Shown here piece by piece: positions 40,878-50,425 of a stretch of DNA of 64,000 nt. Each line of letters begins with the position of its first letter. Position 1 is the first letter of the stretch. The translations under genes were made by a program, and so were the position numbers. The DNA comes from Sphingomonas azotifigens NBRC 15497 (GTDB lineage Bacteria; Pseudomonadota; Alphaproteobacteria; Sphingomonadales; Sphingomonadaceae), in the NCBI RefSeq assembly GCF_002091475.1, contig NZ_BCTR01000014.1, forward strand, positions 186,001 to 250,000, given 5' to 3'. The notes beneath the pieces are model-generated. The model had not been told where the DNA came from, made no database searches, and saw only the letters and a program-made list of their open reading frames with translations.

Positions 40878-43285
40878 CATCGGCGCTGACCAGCTTCTAC
40901 CGCTCGCTCATCCGCCACAAATTGTTCGCCGCGCTCAACATCGGTGGTCTGGCGCTGGGGATCGCGGTGTTCCTGGTGCTGTATCTGTTTGTCCGCTTCG
41001 AGACCGGGTTCGATCGCTGGATCCCGGGGGCGGACCAGCTCTACGTGATCCAGGAAACCTACCACATGGAGGGATATCCAGAGACCCCGAGCCCCTACAC
41101 CATGGGCGCGGAGCTCGACCATCTCCACGCCGATTACCCGCAATTGAGCGGCACGCGCTTCTGGCCGCTCACCACCATTGTCCGCCAGGGCACGGCGAAC
41201 AATCGTGAGGATCTGGTCGCGGTCGATCCCAATTACTTCCAGCTGATGGGTCTGCCGGTGATCGCCGGCGATCCAAGTCGCGCGCTCGCCGATGCCAACA
41301 CCATGGTGATCACCCAGCGGATAGCCACTGCCTATTTCGGCGCGCAGTCGCCGCTCGGCCGCATGTTGCCTCTCGTCATCGAGGGCACGAGCTACACCTA
41401 TCGCGTTGGCGCCGTGATCGCAGACAATCGCAAGGACCAAAGCTACACCGCCGACATCTACGTGCCGATGAACCGCGCGCGCTTCGGGAGCGAGTGGTTC
41501 GATCACTGGGGCAGCACCTCGCTCATCACCTTCCTGCACTTTCCCGATCCGGCCGCGGCGAGAGCGTTCCAAACCGAATTGAATCGCTTCGCCGAGCGCC
41601 GGGTGTTCGGGGAGAACATGAAAAAGGGAGAGTGGGAACAGTCGCTGCGGCCACTGACAGCGCACCATTTGTTCAACGCCGGCGACCGCGCGGTGGTGAC
41701 CACCCTGGGCGCGGTCGGCGCGCTCACGCTGCTGATCGCGATTGTCAACTACATCAACCTCGCCACCGCCCGCGCCGGGCTGCGCGCCCGCGAGGTGGCG
41801 GTGCGCAAGGTGCTCGGCGGTACCCGCCGCGCCCTGGTACGCCAGTTCTTGATCGAGGCAGTGGCGACCGTGGCGATCGCCGCGCTCATCGGCCTTGCCC
41901 TCGCCGAACTGGCCGTGCCCTTCCTCAACAGCCTGGGCGGCCTGAACCTCGGCATCCGGTATTGGGGAACGGACAGCATCGTTCCGCCGCTGGTCTTGCT
42001 GGTGCTGCTGGTGGGTGGAATCGCCGGTCTGTATCCTGCGGCAATACTGGCTGGCTTCCGTCCCGCAGCGGTGCTGGCATCGGCTCGCGCGCCCGGCGGT
42101 GGCAAGGCGGGTGCGCGACTCCGGACAGGATTGGTCATCGTCCAGTTCGCGATCGCCATCGCCTTCGCGATCGGCACCACGGTGATGACGGCACAGGCAA
42201 ACCATGTCCGCGCCGCCGACCTCGGCTTCCGCCGCGACGGGCTCTATGTGGTGCGGTCGCTGAATACCGGCGCGCTGCTGCCGGAGCAGAAATGGGCGCT
42301 GATGCGGGCCTGGGCGGCCTTGCCGGGCGTGAGCCATCTCACCCTGGCGCAGAACGCCCCCGGGGATCAGAGCCTCACCAACTTTTCCTCGATCAACCGG
42401 CCGGGCATGCAAGGCATTCGATCGCCGTCGCTGATGGATATCCGCGTTGGCGAAGGCTATTTCGAGACCTTCGGCGCGCACCTGATCGCCGGCCGCCTGT
42501 TCGACAAGGCACGCCCCGCCGATGACCTTGCCCTGCACCCCAAGGGTAGCGCCGGCGCGGTCAACACCATCATCAATCGCAGCGCGGTCGGACTGCTCGG
42601 TTTTCGCAGCCCGCAGGAGGCGATCGGCAAGCAGGTGGAGGGGAACGGTACGATGACGATCATCGGCGTCGTCGACGATCTGCGCTTCCGCGGCCCGCGC
42701 GAGGCAATCAGCGGCACCTTCTACCGCTATGACAGCCGCCCCTTGAACGACGCCTTCGTCACCCTCCGGTACGCGGGCGACCCGCAGAGAATGGCCGATG
42801 CAGTCGAAGCGACCTGGAAGCGCATCGCCCCCGCCGAACCGTTCAACGGCCGAACCGTCGAGGAAAATCTCTACAAGGCCTATTACGAGCAGGACACCCA
42901 GCGCACCCGGCTGTTCACCATGGGCGCGGTGCTGGCGATCGGGATCGGCTGCATCGGGCTGTATGGCCTGGCGGCGTTCGACACGACACGGCGGATCAAG
43001 GAGATCGGCATCCGCAAGGCGCTCGGCGCCTCCACCCGCGACGTGCTCCAGCTGCTGGTCGCCAAGTTCCTGCGGCCGGTGCTGCTCGCCAACCTGATCG
43101 CCTGGCCGCTGGCATGGGTGGCGATGCAGCGCTGGCTCTCGACCTTCGACGACCGGATCGGGCTGTCGCCGGCCTATTTCCTGCTCGCCTCGGCCATCGC
43201 GGTGCTGATCGCGGTGGCCACCGTCATCGGCCAGTCGTGGCGCGTCGCCCGCGCCGAACCGGCCCGCGCGCTCCGCTACGAATAG
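40874..43285 (+). CDS. MacB/FtsX-type ABC permease, copy 1 of 3
   Basis: 803 residues. An N-terminal helix (LFAALNIGGLALGIAVFLVLYLFVRFE) is followed by a MacB-type periplasmic domain, an FtsX domain (VGALTLLIAIVNYINLATARAGLRAREVAVRKVLGGTRRALVRQFLIEA), a second periplasmic domain, and a C-terminal FtsX domain (GCIGLYGLAAFDTTRRIKEIGIRKALGASTRDVLQLL). The eight-helix double-FtsX layout is that of large permeases which work in pairs with a MacB-type ATPase. Start ATG 40874 overlaps the microprotein stop. Confidence 0.92.
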   Translation: MTSALTSFYRSLIRHKLFAALNIGGLALGIAVFLVLYLFVRFETGFDRWIPGADQLYVIQETYHMEGYPETPSPYTMGAELDHLHADYPQLSGTRFWPLTTIVRQGTANNREDLVAVDPNYFQLMGLPVIAGDPSRALADANTMVITQRIATAYFGAQSPLGRMLPLVIEGTSYTYRVGAVIADNRKDQSYTADIYVPMNRARFGSEWFDHWGSTSLITFLHFPDPAAARAFQTELNRFAERRVFGENMKKGEWEQSLRPLTAHHLFNAGDRAVVTTLGAVGALTLLIAIVNYINLATARAGLRAREVAVRKVLGGTRRALVRQFLIEAVATVAIAALIGLALAELAVPFLNSLGGLNLGIRYWGTDSIVPPLVLLVLLVGGIAGLYPAAILAGFRPAAVLASARAPGGGKAGARLRTGLVIVQFAIAIAFAIGTTVMTAQANHVRAADLGFRRDGLYVVRSLNTGALLPEQKWALMRAWAALPGVSHLTLAQNAPGDQSLTNFSSINRPGMQGIRSPSLMDIRVGEGYFETFGAHLIAGRLFDKARPADDLALHPKGSAGAVNTIINRSAVGLLGFRSPQEAIGKQVEGNGTMTIIGVVDDLRFRGPREAISGTFYRYDSRPLNDAFVTLRYAGDPQRMADAVEATWKRIAPAEPFNGRTVEENLYKAYYEQDTQRTRLFTMGAVLAIGIGCIGLYGLAAFDTTRRIKEIGIRKALGASTRDVLQLLVAKFLRPVLLANLIAWPLAWVAMQRWLSTFDDRIGLSPAYFLLASAIAVLIAVATVIGQSWRVARAEPARALRYE

Positions 43286-43297
43286 GACCGGCACCCC

Positions 43298-45706
43298 ATG
43301 CACCGCCTCGCCTGGCTGGCCCTCTATCGCTCGTTCACGCGGCACAAGCTGTTCACGCTCGTCAATATCGGCGGGCTGGCGCTGGGCGTGGCGGTGTTCC
43401 TGATCCTCGCGCTGTTCGTCCGCACCGAGACGACGTTCGACCATGCGCTGCCCGGCTGGGACCGGACCTGGATCGTTCAGCGCAGCATGCAGTTCTCCGG
43501 CGCGCCGGAGGTGAACATCCCGACGCGGCGGGAGATGCTACCGCTATTGCAAGCCGACAATCCCGGCCTGCAGGGGGCCCGGCTGGCCGCGAACGAGGCC
43601 GCGGTGCGGATCGGCAACGGGAGCGCAGCCGAGCCGATCGGCTTTGTCGATCCCAATTACTTCACCTTCTTCCCGCTGCCGGTTGTGGCAGGCGATCCCG
43701 CCGCAACGCTACGGTCGCCCGACGGCGCCGTCATCACCGAAAGCGTCGCGCGCACCTATCTGCCCGGCAGCGGCGCCATCGGTCGCACGCTGACGTTCGC
43801 CGTCGATGGCAAGCCGCGGCTGGTGCGCGTCGGCGCCGTGATCCGCGATCTGCCAAAGTCGATCACCCAACGCCAGACGATCTTCGTCCGCCTCATGCCG
43901 GACACGCCCATGTTCGGCCGCAAGGGCAAGGGGCTGGTGACGTTCCTGCGGTTCGACGACGAAGCCGCGGCCGCACGATTCCTGCCCCAGATCACCAGCT
44001 TCAACCGCCGCCACCCCGATCCGGACTTCACCGGACCGGCGGACAAGCTGCGGCTGCGGCACCGATTGCTTCCGCTCGCCTCGATGCACCTGCGCGAGGA
44101 GCAGGATCGCGCGGTAGTCGCGGCACTCGGGCTGGTCGGCCTCCTCGTCCTGCTGGTGGCAATCGGCAACTATGTGAACCTCGCCACCGCCCGCGCCGGC
44201 CTGCGCGCCCGCGAAGTGGCGCTGCGCAAGGTCCTGGGCGCCAGCCGGCCGATGCTCGTCGCGCAGTTTCTGACCGAGGCGATCGCGACCACCGCGCTCG
44301 CCGGGTTGCTCGGGCTGGCACTGGCCGAATTGGCCCTGCCCCTGGTCAACACCCTCGGCGGCACCGACCTCCGGCTGGTCTATTTGGGGGCGGAGTCCGT
44401 GCTGCCGCCGCTGGCCGCGCTGATCGTGCTGCTGGGACTCGTTGCCGGCTTCTATCCGGCGCTGGTACTTTCCGGCTTCCAGCCGGGAACGATCCTGGCC
44501 GCGGCGGGAGCATCGGGCGGCGGACGTGCGGGTCGTCGCCTTCGCGCCACCCTCGTCGTGCTCCAGTTCGCCACCGCCATCGCGCTGATGATCGGAACCG
44601 CCGTGCTGTTTGCCCAGGCGCGACATCTGGACACCGCGGATCTCGGCTTCCACCGCGACGGGCTGTTGATGGTGCCCGCATTTGGCGACGAGGGTCTGGA
44701 CGTTGCGCAGCGCCATGATCTCGCTGCCGCGCTGGCGGCGCTCCCGGGCGTGACCGGGGTCACCCAATCCTCGATCGCCGCGGGGGGCGGCAGCTATGGC
44801 ATCGCGACGATGCACCGCGACGGCGCGACCGGCCCGGACCCGAACGTCGTGCAGGACGAGGTGGGGCCCGGCTTCTTCGCGCTCTATGGCGCCCGCCTGC
44901 TCGCCGGGCGCTGGCTGGATCCGACGCGCTTCGCCGGCGACGATGCCGCGCTTGCCACCGGCCCAGGCCGCAAGACCAACTTGCTGCTCAATCGCACCGC
45001 GGTCAGCCGGCTCGGCTTCGCCAGCCCTGCCGATGCGATCGGCCGCGCGGTCAACAATGGCGGCGATGCGGCGACCATCGTCGGCGTGATCGAAGACTTC
45101 CGGTTCACGGGACCCCGCGCGCCGGTGGAGCCGCAGGCCTATCTGCTGAAGTCGAAGGACCTGTTCGCCCCCGTGCTCGCCGCCCGGTATACCGGTGCGA
45201 ACGCCCAGCCGATCCTCGACCGCTTCGAGGCGACCTGGCGGCGGATTGCCCCGAACGTGCCGTTCCAGGCGCTCACCGTCGACCAGCAGCTCTACGAACA
45301 GTTCCAGCGTACCGATGCCCAGCGCACCCGCCTGTTCACCGCCGGCGCGGCGCTCGCGGTGCTGATCGGCTGTATCGGCCTGTACGGCCTCGCTGCCTTC
45401 GATACCGAACGGCGGATCAAGGAGATCGGCATCCGCAAGGCGCTCGGCGCCTCGACCCGCGATGTGCTCCAGCTGCTGCTGGCGAAGTTCCTGCGGCCGG
45501 TGCTGATCGCCAACCTGATCGCCTGGCCGCTCGCCTGGGTGTCGATGGAGCGATGGCTGGCCGGCTTCGACGATCGGATCGCGCTCACGCCCTGGTACTT
45601 CCTGCTCGCCTCCGCGCTGGCGGCGGCGATCGCGATCCTGACCGTGCTCGGCCAATCGTGGCGGGTCGCCCGCGCCGAACCCGCACGCGCACTGCGCTAC
45701 GAATAA
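43298..45706 (+). CDS. MacB/FtsX-type ABC permease, copy 2 of 3
   Basis: An 802-residue paralog of the previous gene with identical domain order (LFTLVNIGGLALGVAVFLILALF; NYVNLATARAGLRAREVALRKVLGASRPML; GCIGLYGLAAFDTERRIKEIGIRKALGAS). Its last 200 or so bases are nearly the same as those of copy 1, down to the terminal RVARAEPARALRYE, whereas the periplasmic parts differ widely. AGGA lies before ATG 43298. It may form a heterodimer with copy 1 or 3 on the single ATPase. Confidence 0.92.
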   Translation: MHRLAWLALYRSFTRHKLFTLVNIGGLALGVAVFLILALFVRTETTFDHALPGWDRTWIVQRSMQFSGAPEVNIPTRREMLPLLQADNPGLQGARLAANEAAVRIGNGSAAEPIGFVDPNYFTFFPLPVVAGDPAATLRSPDGAVITESVARTYLPGSGAIGRTLTFAVDGKPRLVRVGAVIRDLPKSITQRQTIFVRLMPDTPMFGRKGKGLVTFLRFDDEAAAARFLPQITSFNRRHPDPDFTGPADKLRLRHRLLPLASMHLREEQDRAVVAALGLVGLLVLLVAIGNYVNLATARAGLRAREVALRKVLGASRPMLVAQFLTEAIATTALAGLLGLALAELALPLVNTLGGTDLRLVYLGAESVLPPLAALIVLLGLVAGFYPALVLSGFQPGTILAAAGASGGGRAGRRLRATLVVLQFATAIALMIGTAVLFAQARHLDTADLGFHRDGLLMVPAFGDEGLDVAQRHDLAAALAALPGVTGVTQSSIAAGGGSYGIATMHRDGATGPDPNVVQDEVGPGFFALYGARLLAGRWLDPTRFAGDDAALATGPGRKTNLLLNRTAVSRLGFASPADAIGRAVNNGGDAATIVGVIEDFRFTGPRAPVEPQAYLLKSKDLFAPVLAARYTGANAQPILDRFEATWRRIAPNVPFQALTVDQQLYEQFQRTDAQRTRLFTAGAALAVLIGCIGLYGLAAFDTERRIKEIGIRKALGASTRDVLQLLLAKFLRPVLIANLIAWPLAWVSMERWLAGFDDRIALTPWYFLLASALAAAIAILTVLGQSWRVARAEPARALRYE

Positions 45707-45718
45707 GAGAGGACGCCG

Positions 45719-48166
45719 ATGCCCCGCTTCGCCTTGCTGGCCCTGTACCGGTCGCTCACCCGCGACAAGCTCTACGCGCTGCTCACCATCGGCGGGCTGG
45801 CGATGGGGATCGCCACCTTCCTGGTGCTCGCGCTCTATGTCCGCTTCGAGACCAGCTTTGAGCGCTGGGTCCCGCGCTACGACCGCATCTACCGCGTGGA
45901 TACCGCTGTGCAGTTCCCGGGCAGCCCGTTCAACGGCGCCTATCCCGCCACCATGCCGGGCATGCTGGAGCAGATGCGCGAAGACTTCCCCGGCCTGATC
46001 GGCACCCGCATCCGCGGCGGCGGCTTCCGCACGCCGAACGGCGCGAAGAGCGGCGCGGTGCTACGCGGCGGGATCGCGACCGCCGAGAATGTCGCGCAGA
46101 TCGATCCCAGCTTCCTCGACGTGTTCGCGCTGCCGATGGTGCAGGGCGACGGCGCGCGCGCGCTGGGCGATCCGGGTGCGGCGCTGCTCAGCCGCTCGGC
46201 GGCGCGACGCTATTTCGGCAGCTCCGATCCGATCGGGCAGACGCTCACCATCAGCCTGGACGCGCCCGCCAATTACCGCGTGGCGGCGGTGTTCGAGGAC
46301 CTGCCCGCCAACAGCGATCTCACAGCCGACATCCTGATCGCGATACCCAAGACCCCGCCGCCCTCCGAATGGGCCTGGTACAAATGGGGCACCGCCTCGG
46401 TCGCCACCTTCCTCCGCTTCGAGACGCCGAGCGCGGCGCGGGCATTCGCGGCCAGGCTGCCGTCCTTCATCGATCGTCGGGCGCGCCCGGACTTCGGCCC
46501 CGGCGCCTCGAAATGGCTGTCGCTGCCGCTCATCCCGCTCGCCGACACCCACCTCAAGCCATCGGGTCCGGAAAGCGCCAGCCGCCAGCTGATGGTGACC
46601 ACATTGGGGTCGATCGGCCTGCTCACCCTGCTGATCGGCATCGTCAACTATGTGAACCTCGCCACTGCCCGCGCCGGTCTGCGTGCCCGCGAAGTAGCGA
46701 TGCGGAAAGTGGTGGGCGCCAGCCGGGCCGCGCTGATCGGCCAGTTCCTGGGCGAGGCGATCGCCAGCGTCGCCGTCGCCGCGCTGCTCGGGCTGATGCT
46801 TGCAGAAGTCGGGCTGCCGCTGGTCAATGCCGCCGGCGGTACCGCGCTCGCCATGCCCTATATCTGGGCCTTGTCGCTGCTGGCGGCAGTCACGCTGGTC
46901 GTCGGCGTGGCCGCCGGTGTCTACCCCGCCCTGGTCCTCTCGCGCTTCCCGGCAGCCGCGGTGCTCGCCTCGGCGCGGGCACCCGGCGGCGGCAAGGCAG
47001 GCGCACGGCTGCGCGAGGCGCTGGTGGTGCTGCAATTCGGACTCGCGATCGCCTTTCTGATCGGCACGGTGGTGATGGCGGTGCAGATGCGCCACCTGCG
47101 CGTCGCCGATCTCGGCTTCCGTCGCGAGGGGCTGATCACCGTCACCTCGCTTGCCGACACCAAGATCGGGCAGGACCAGGCGCGTGCGTTTCTCGCAGCA
47201 CTGCGCGCCCTTCCCGGTGTGCAGAGCGTCGGCACCGCCAATGCCGCGCCGGGCGGCGAAGGCATCAGCAACATCGACATCGTCGAGCAGCCCGGGCCGC
47301 CGGGCCAAGGCCCGCTGCTACGCTTGATCAGCGCCGGCCCGGGCTTCTTCGAGACCTATCGGCCACGCCTGCTCGCCGGCCGGTTGCTCGACGATGCCCA
47401 CGCCGCCGACGATGCCAGCGACTGGAAGCGCTGGCCGCTGGGCCGCAACGTCGTGCTCAATCGCCGCGCGGTGACCGCGCTCGGCTTTCGCACGCCGGAG
47501 GAAGCGATCGGCAAGACCGTCGGCAATCCGCGACCGCGCACGATCGTCGGCGTGATCGACGAGCTGCGCTTCTTCTCGCCGCGCACGGCCGATACCGCCG
47601 CCTATTACATCTACACGCCGAACGCGGTGTACCAGCATATCGGCGCGGTGCGCTTCACCGGCGATCCGCGCGCGATGCTCGACACGGTGCAGGCGACGTG
47701 GCGGCGGATGATTCCGCAGGTGCCGTTCCGTGGTGACACGGCGGACCGGAAATTGGCCGATCTCTACACCGAAGACGATCGGGCGATGCGGCTGGTCGGC
47801 ATCGGTACCGGCCTCGCGGTGCTGATCGGCTGCGTCGGCCTCTGGGGCCTCGCCGCGTTCAGCACCGCCCGCCGCGTGCGCGAGATCGGCATCCGCAAGA
47901 CGCTCGGCGCCTCGGCCGGCGACGTCGCGCGGCTGCTGGTCGGCCAGTTCCTGCGCCCGGTACTGATCGCCAACCTGCTCGCCTGGCCGCTCGCCTGGTT
48001 CGCCGCGCGGACGTGGCTGGCGGGATTCGGCGATCGCATCGCGCTGTCCCCGCTCTATTTCCTCGGCGCCAGCCTGATCGCCACCGCGATCGCCGTGCTG
48101 ACGGTGCTCGGCCAGTCGCTGCGCGCCAGCCGCGCCTCGCCCGCCTGGGCGCTGCGCAGCGAATAG
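45719..48166 (+). CDS. MacB/FtsX-type ABC permease, copy 3 of 3
   Basis: An 815-residue paralog, the most divergent of the three at the C-terminus (GCVGLWGLAAFSTARRVREIGIRKTLGASAGDVARLL, ending SRASPAWALRSE). The N-terminal segment (LYALLTIGGLAMGIATFLVLALYVRFETSFERWVP) and the middle FtsX domain (NYVNLATARAGLRAREVAMRKVVGASRAAL) match the other copies. AGAGAGGA precedes ATG 45719. With one ATPase and three permeases, at least two alternative complexes are possible. Confidence 0.92.
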   Translation: MPRFALLALYRSLTRDKLYALLTIGGLAMGIATFLVLALYVRFETSFERWVPRYDRIYRVDTAVQFPGSPFNGAYPATMPGMLEQMREDFPGLIGTRIRGGGFRTPNGAKSGAVLRGGIATAENVAQIDPSFLDVFALPMVQGDGARALGDPGAALLSRSAARRYFGSSDPIGQTLTISLDAPANYRVAAVFEDLPANSDLTADILIAIPKTPPPSEWAWYKWGTASVATFLRFETPSAARAFAARLPSFIDRRARPDFGPGASKWLSLPLIPLADTHLKPSGPESASRQLMVTTLGSIGLLTLLIGIVNYVNLATARAGLRAREVAMRKVVGASRAALIGQFLGEAIASVAVAALLGLMLAEVGLPLVNAAGGTALAMPYIWALSLLAAVTLVVGVAAGVYPALVLSRFPAAAVLASARAPGGGKAGARLREALVVLQFGLAIAFLIGTVVMAVQMRHLRVADLGFRREGLITVTSLADTKIGQDQARAFLAALRALPGVQSVGTANAAPGGEGISNIDIVEQPGPPGQGPLLRLISAGPGFFETYRPRLLAGRLLDDAHAADDASDWKRWPLGRNVVLNRRAVTALGFRTPEEAIGKTVGNPRPRTIVGVIDELRFFSPRTADTAAYYIYTPNAVYQHIGAVRFTGDPRAMLDTVQATWRRMIPQVPFRGDTADRKLADLYTEDDRAMRLVGIGTGLAVLIGCVGLWGLAAFSTARRVREIGIRKTLGASAGDVARLLVGQFLRPVLIANLLAWPLAWFAARTWLAGFGDRIALSPLYFLGASLIATAIAVLTVLGQSLRASRASPAWALRSE

Positions 48167-48233
48167 GCCGCGCGGCGGCGATCCGCAGCGAATGGTTGCG
48201 GCCGGGGCGGATCCCGGTCTACCGGGGGCGATC

Positions 48234-49001
48234 ATGCGTGCGCTGCGCTGGCCCTTTCGCACCTCTGCGCCCGACGCGGTGAGCTTCGCGGTCCCGCAGG
48301 GGGTGCGCGCCTATGCGATCGGCGACGTGCACGGCCGCCGCGACCTGCTGGAGCAGCTGCTGGCGCGCATCGATGCCGAGCGCCGCGCCGATCCGCGCCG
48401 GGAAGAGCATCTGATCCTGCTCGGCGACCTGATCGATCGCGGCCCCGAATCGCGCGGCGTGGTCGATCTGCTGCTGGCGCGGTCGCACGTCGATCCCGGG
48501 CTCACCCTGCTGTGCGGCAACCATGAGGAAATGCTGCTGGCGATCCTCGACGGCGCCGCCGACCAGCTGGACGCATGGCTGCGCTTTGGCGGCGCGGAGT
48601 GCGCCGAAAGCTACGGCGTCGATCCGCTCGACCTGCGCACGCAGCTGCCGGAGGCAGGGATCCAGCGGCTGCGCGCGGCGATCCCCGCGGCGCACCTCGC
48701 CTTTTTTCGGAACCTGCGGTCGTATTTCGCGCTCGGCGATTATGTGTTCGTGCATGCAGGGGTGCGGCCGGGCATTCCGATCGAGCGCCAGCAGGCACGC
48801 GACCTGCGCTGGATCCGCGCACCGTTCCTGCGCAGCACCGCCAATCACGGCGCGATGGTGGTCCATGGCCACACCATCAGCGAGGAGCCCGAGAGCCTGC
48901 CGAACCGCATCGGCATCGATACCGGCGCCTATGCGAGCGGCCGGCTGACCGCGCTGTGCATCGACGGCGCTGAACGCCGGTTCCTCGACGTTCGCGGCTG
49001 A
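48234..49001 (+). CDS. Calcineurin-like metallophosphoesterase (PrpA/bacteriophage-lambda phosphatase type)
   Basis: 255 residues from ATG 48234, with GGGGGCG just upstream. The metal-binding motifs of PPP-type phosphatases are complete: GDVHGRRD, GDLIDRGPES, CGNHEEM, FVHAGVRPG and VVHGHT. Such enzymes act as bacterial Ser/Thr or Tyr phosphatases or on small phosphoesters; the substrate here is unknown. It lies 67 bp after the last permease and may belong to the same transcript or have its own promoter. Confidence 0.9.
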   Translation: MRALRWPFRTSAPDAVSFAVPQGVRAYAIGDVHGRRDLLEQLLARIDAERRADPRREEHLILLGDLIDRGPESRGVVDLLLARSHVDPGLTLLCGNHEEMLLAILDGAADQLDAWLRFGGAECAESYGVDPLDLRTQLPEAGIQRLRAAIPAAHLAFFRNLRSYFALGDYVFVHAGVRPGIPIERQQARDLRWIRAPFLRSTANHGAMVVHGHTISEEPESLPNRIGIDTGAYASGRLTALCIDGAERRFLDVRG

Positions 49002-49004
49002 ATC

Positions 49005-49020
49005 CCGGCCCGCAGGCCGG
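49005..49020. terminator. Short hairpin between the phosphatase gene and tRNA-Leu
   Basis: CCGGCC-CGCA-GGCCGG, a 6-bp perfect stem lying 4 nt after the phosphatase stop and about 20 nt beyond the 3' end of the convergent tRNA. No T-tract. Confidence 0.4.
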
Positions 49021-49041
49021 AGGACATCGCAGCAGGTAAGT

Positions 49042-49127
49042 TGGTACGGGCGGTCGGACTCGAACCGACATGTTGTTGCCAACGACGGATTTTGAATCCG
49101 TTGCGTCTACCATTCCGCCACGCCCGC
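49042..49127 (-). tRNA. tRNA-Leu (anticodon CAA)
   Basis: Read on the minus strand it begins GCGGGCG and ends CGCCCGT-A-CCA, with the CCA encoded. The D-arm GGCGGAATGGTAGACGC, the anticodon stem-loop ACGGA-TTCAAAA-TCCGT (anticodon CAA, decoding TTG), a long variable arm (CGTTGGCAACAACATG) and the T-arm GTCGGTTCGAGTCCGAC are all clear. The long variable arm marks a class II tRNA. The first acceptor pair is G-U. Length is 86 nt including CCA. Confidence 0.97.
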
Positions 49128-49202
49128 GTGATGGCCCGGCAGCCTATAGCGCCTGCCCGGCTTCCTGCAACCGGAAAGCTGATCCCTCCCGGCCGCCCCG
49201 CT

Positions 49203-50129
49203 TCACGTCTCCTCCCGCACCTGGGCATGCGCCAGCAGCGCGAACAGCACCGATCCGCCGAGGATATTGCCGAGCAGCGCCGGCGCCAGGAAGCCGCCTA
49301 GCACCCAGGTCAGGCTCGCCTCGCCCGCCAGCCACAGCATCCACGCCTCCACCGCGCCCGCCACCACGTGCGCAAATTCGCCGAGCGAGATGAAATAGGT
49401 GCAGAACACCAGCACGAAGAATTCCTGCCGCCGCGCGCCGGGCAGCGACCAGGCGATCCCGGCCATCAGGAACCCCGCCGGCACCGCCGCGCGCACCGCG
49501 TCCCAACCGGTGAGTTCGAGCAGGCTGCGCGAGGTGTCGAGCATCGCCTTGGTGCTCGCTTCCGTCCCCACCCAGCCTTCGGTCGCGAGCCAGGCGATCA
49601 GCAGCGTGCCGACGAGATTGGCCGTCAGCACCAGCCCCCAGAGCCGCCCCAGCCGCGCGACGTTGCGGAAGGTCGGGCTCGACGCGACCGGGATCACCGC
49701 GGACAGCGTGCTTTCGGTGAACAGCTGCAGCCGCCCGAGCACGACGATGACGAAGCCCAGGCAATAGCCGATGCTCGCCACCGGCAGCCGCCATTCGGTA
49801 TCGGGCAAATGGCTCTCGATCAGCCCGCGTCCGAGCACCGATGCCGCCATCGCCACGCCCGCGACTACGCCGGAGAAGAACAGCGAACTCGCCGGCCGGT
49901 CGAGCTCCTCGTCCCCCTGTCGGCGGATGACCTCGTGGATGACGCGCGAGGACGCGGCCTCGCGTTCCTGGACTTCCTCCTCCTCGTCGGGAGGGAGATC
50001 GGGCTCTTCGCCGTCGGGCGCTTCGTTTCGGGGCTGTTGCACCGGGGCTGAACGCGGGGGCTGTTGGGAGGTTGCTGCCGATCGTGCCGGAAGCAGCACT
50101 AGCTGAACGCGGGCGAAGAGGCGCCGCAC
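49203..50129 (-). CDS. Formate/nitrite transporter (FNT) family membrane protein, YfdC-like
   Basis: Up to 308 residues. The C-terminal 230 or so residues form the six-helix FNT channel (SSLFFSGVVAGVAMAAS; LGFVIVVLGRLQLFTESTLSAVIPV; VGTLLIAWLA; GEFAHVVAGAVEAWMLWL; ALLGNILGGSVLFALLAHAQV). Family members carry formate, nitrite, hydrosulfide or similar weak acids; YfdC-like members are uncharacterised. A soluble, very acidic N-terminal extension (EEPDLPPDEEEEVQERE) precedes the channel. GTG 50129 has no good ribosome-binding site, and internal starts such as GTG 50042 are equally possible. Confidence 0.85.
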   Translation of the reverse strand: MRRLFARVQLVLLPARSAATSQQPPRSAPVQQPRNEAPDGEEPDLPPDEEEEVQEREAASSRVIHEVIRRQGDEELDRPASSLFFSGVVAGVAMAASVLGRGLIESHLPDTEWRLPVASIGYCLGFVIVVLGRLQLFTESTLSAVIPVASSPTFRNVARLGRLWGLVLTANLVGTLLIAWLATEGWVGTEASTKAMLDTSRSLLELTGWDAVRAAVPAGFLMAGIAWSLPGARRQEFFVLVFCTYFISLGEFAHVVAGAVEAWMLWLAGEASLTWVLGGFLAPALLGNILGGSVLFALLAHAQVREET

Positions 50130-50148
50130 CGAACGGCGGCCGCCGACC

Positions 50149-50249
50149 GAAGTTTAGGAAGTTTAGGCGCACGCGCGTTTACGCGGGTGCATCGACGGGC
50201 CCCATGGGGACGTGAAGTTGAGGAAGTTTAGGCTCGTGAAAACTTCACG
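50149..50249 (+). repeat. Iteron-like doublets and inverted repeat upstream of the FNT gene
   Basis: A 9-nt unit GAAGTTKAG occurs four times as two head-to-tail doublets, at 50149-50167 (GAAGTTTAG twice) and 50214-50232 (GAAGTTGAG then GAAGTTTAG), 46 bp apart. The second doublet lies inside an inverted repeat, CGTGAAGTT (50211-50219) with AACTTCACG (50241-50249). An alternative hairpin, CGTGAA-N3-TTCACG, uses the same right arm. This looks like a cooperative protein-binding region for the FNT promoter. The rest of the gap, 50250-50425, shows no gene. Confidence 0.5.
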
Positions 50250-50425
50250 CGTGCTGCCTCCGCACCACAGGACCGGCACGCGCGGCGTGCCGCTTCGCGC
50301 GCAGGGGGAGGTTCAAACAGGATCAAAGAGCGGCCGCCCACAGGCGACAACCACGGAACATATAGAGACCATTGCTCCGAGCGCAAGGAGGGATGGACTA
50401 GCCGCGAACGGCCGGAGTTGGGTGG

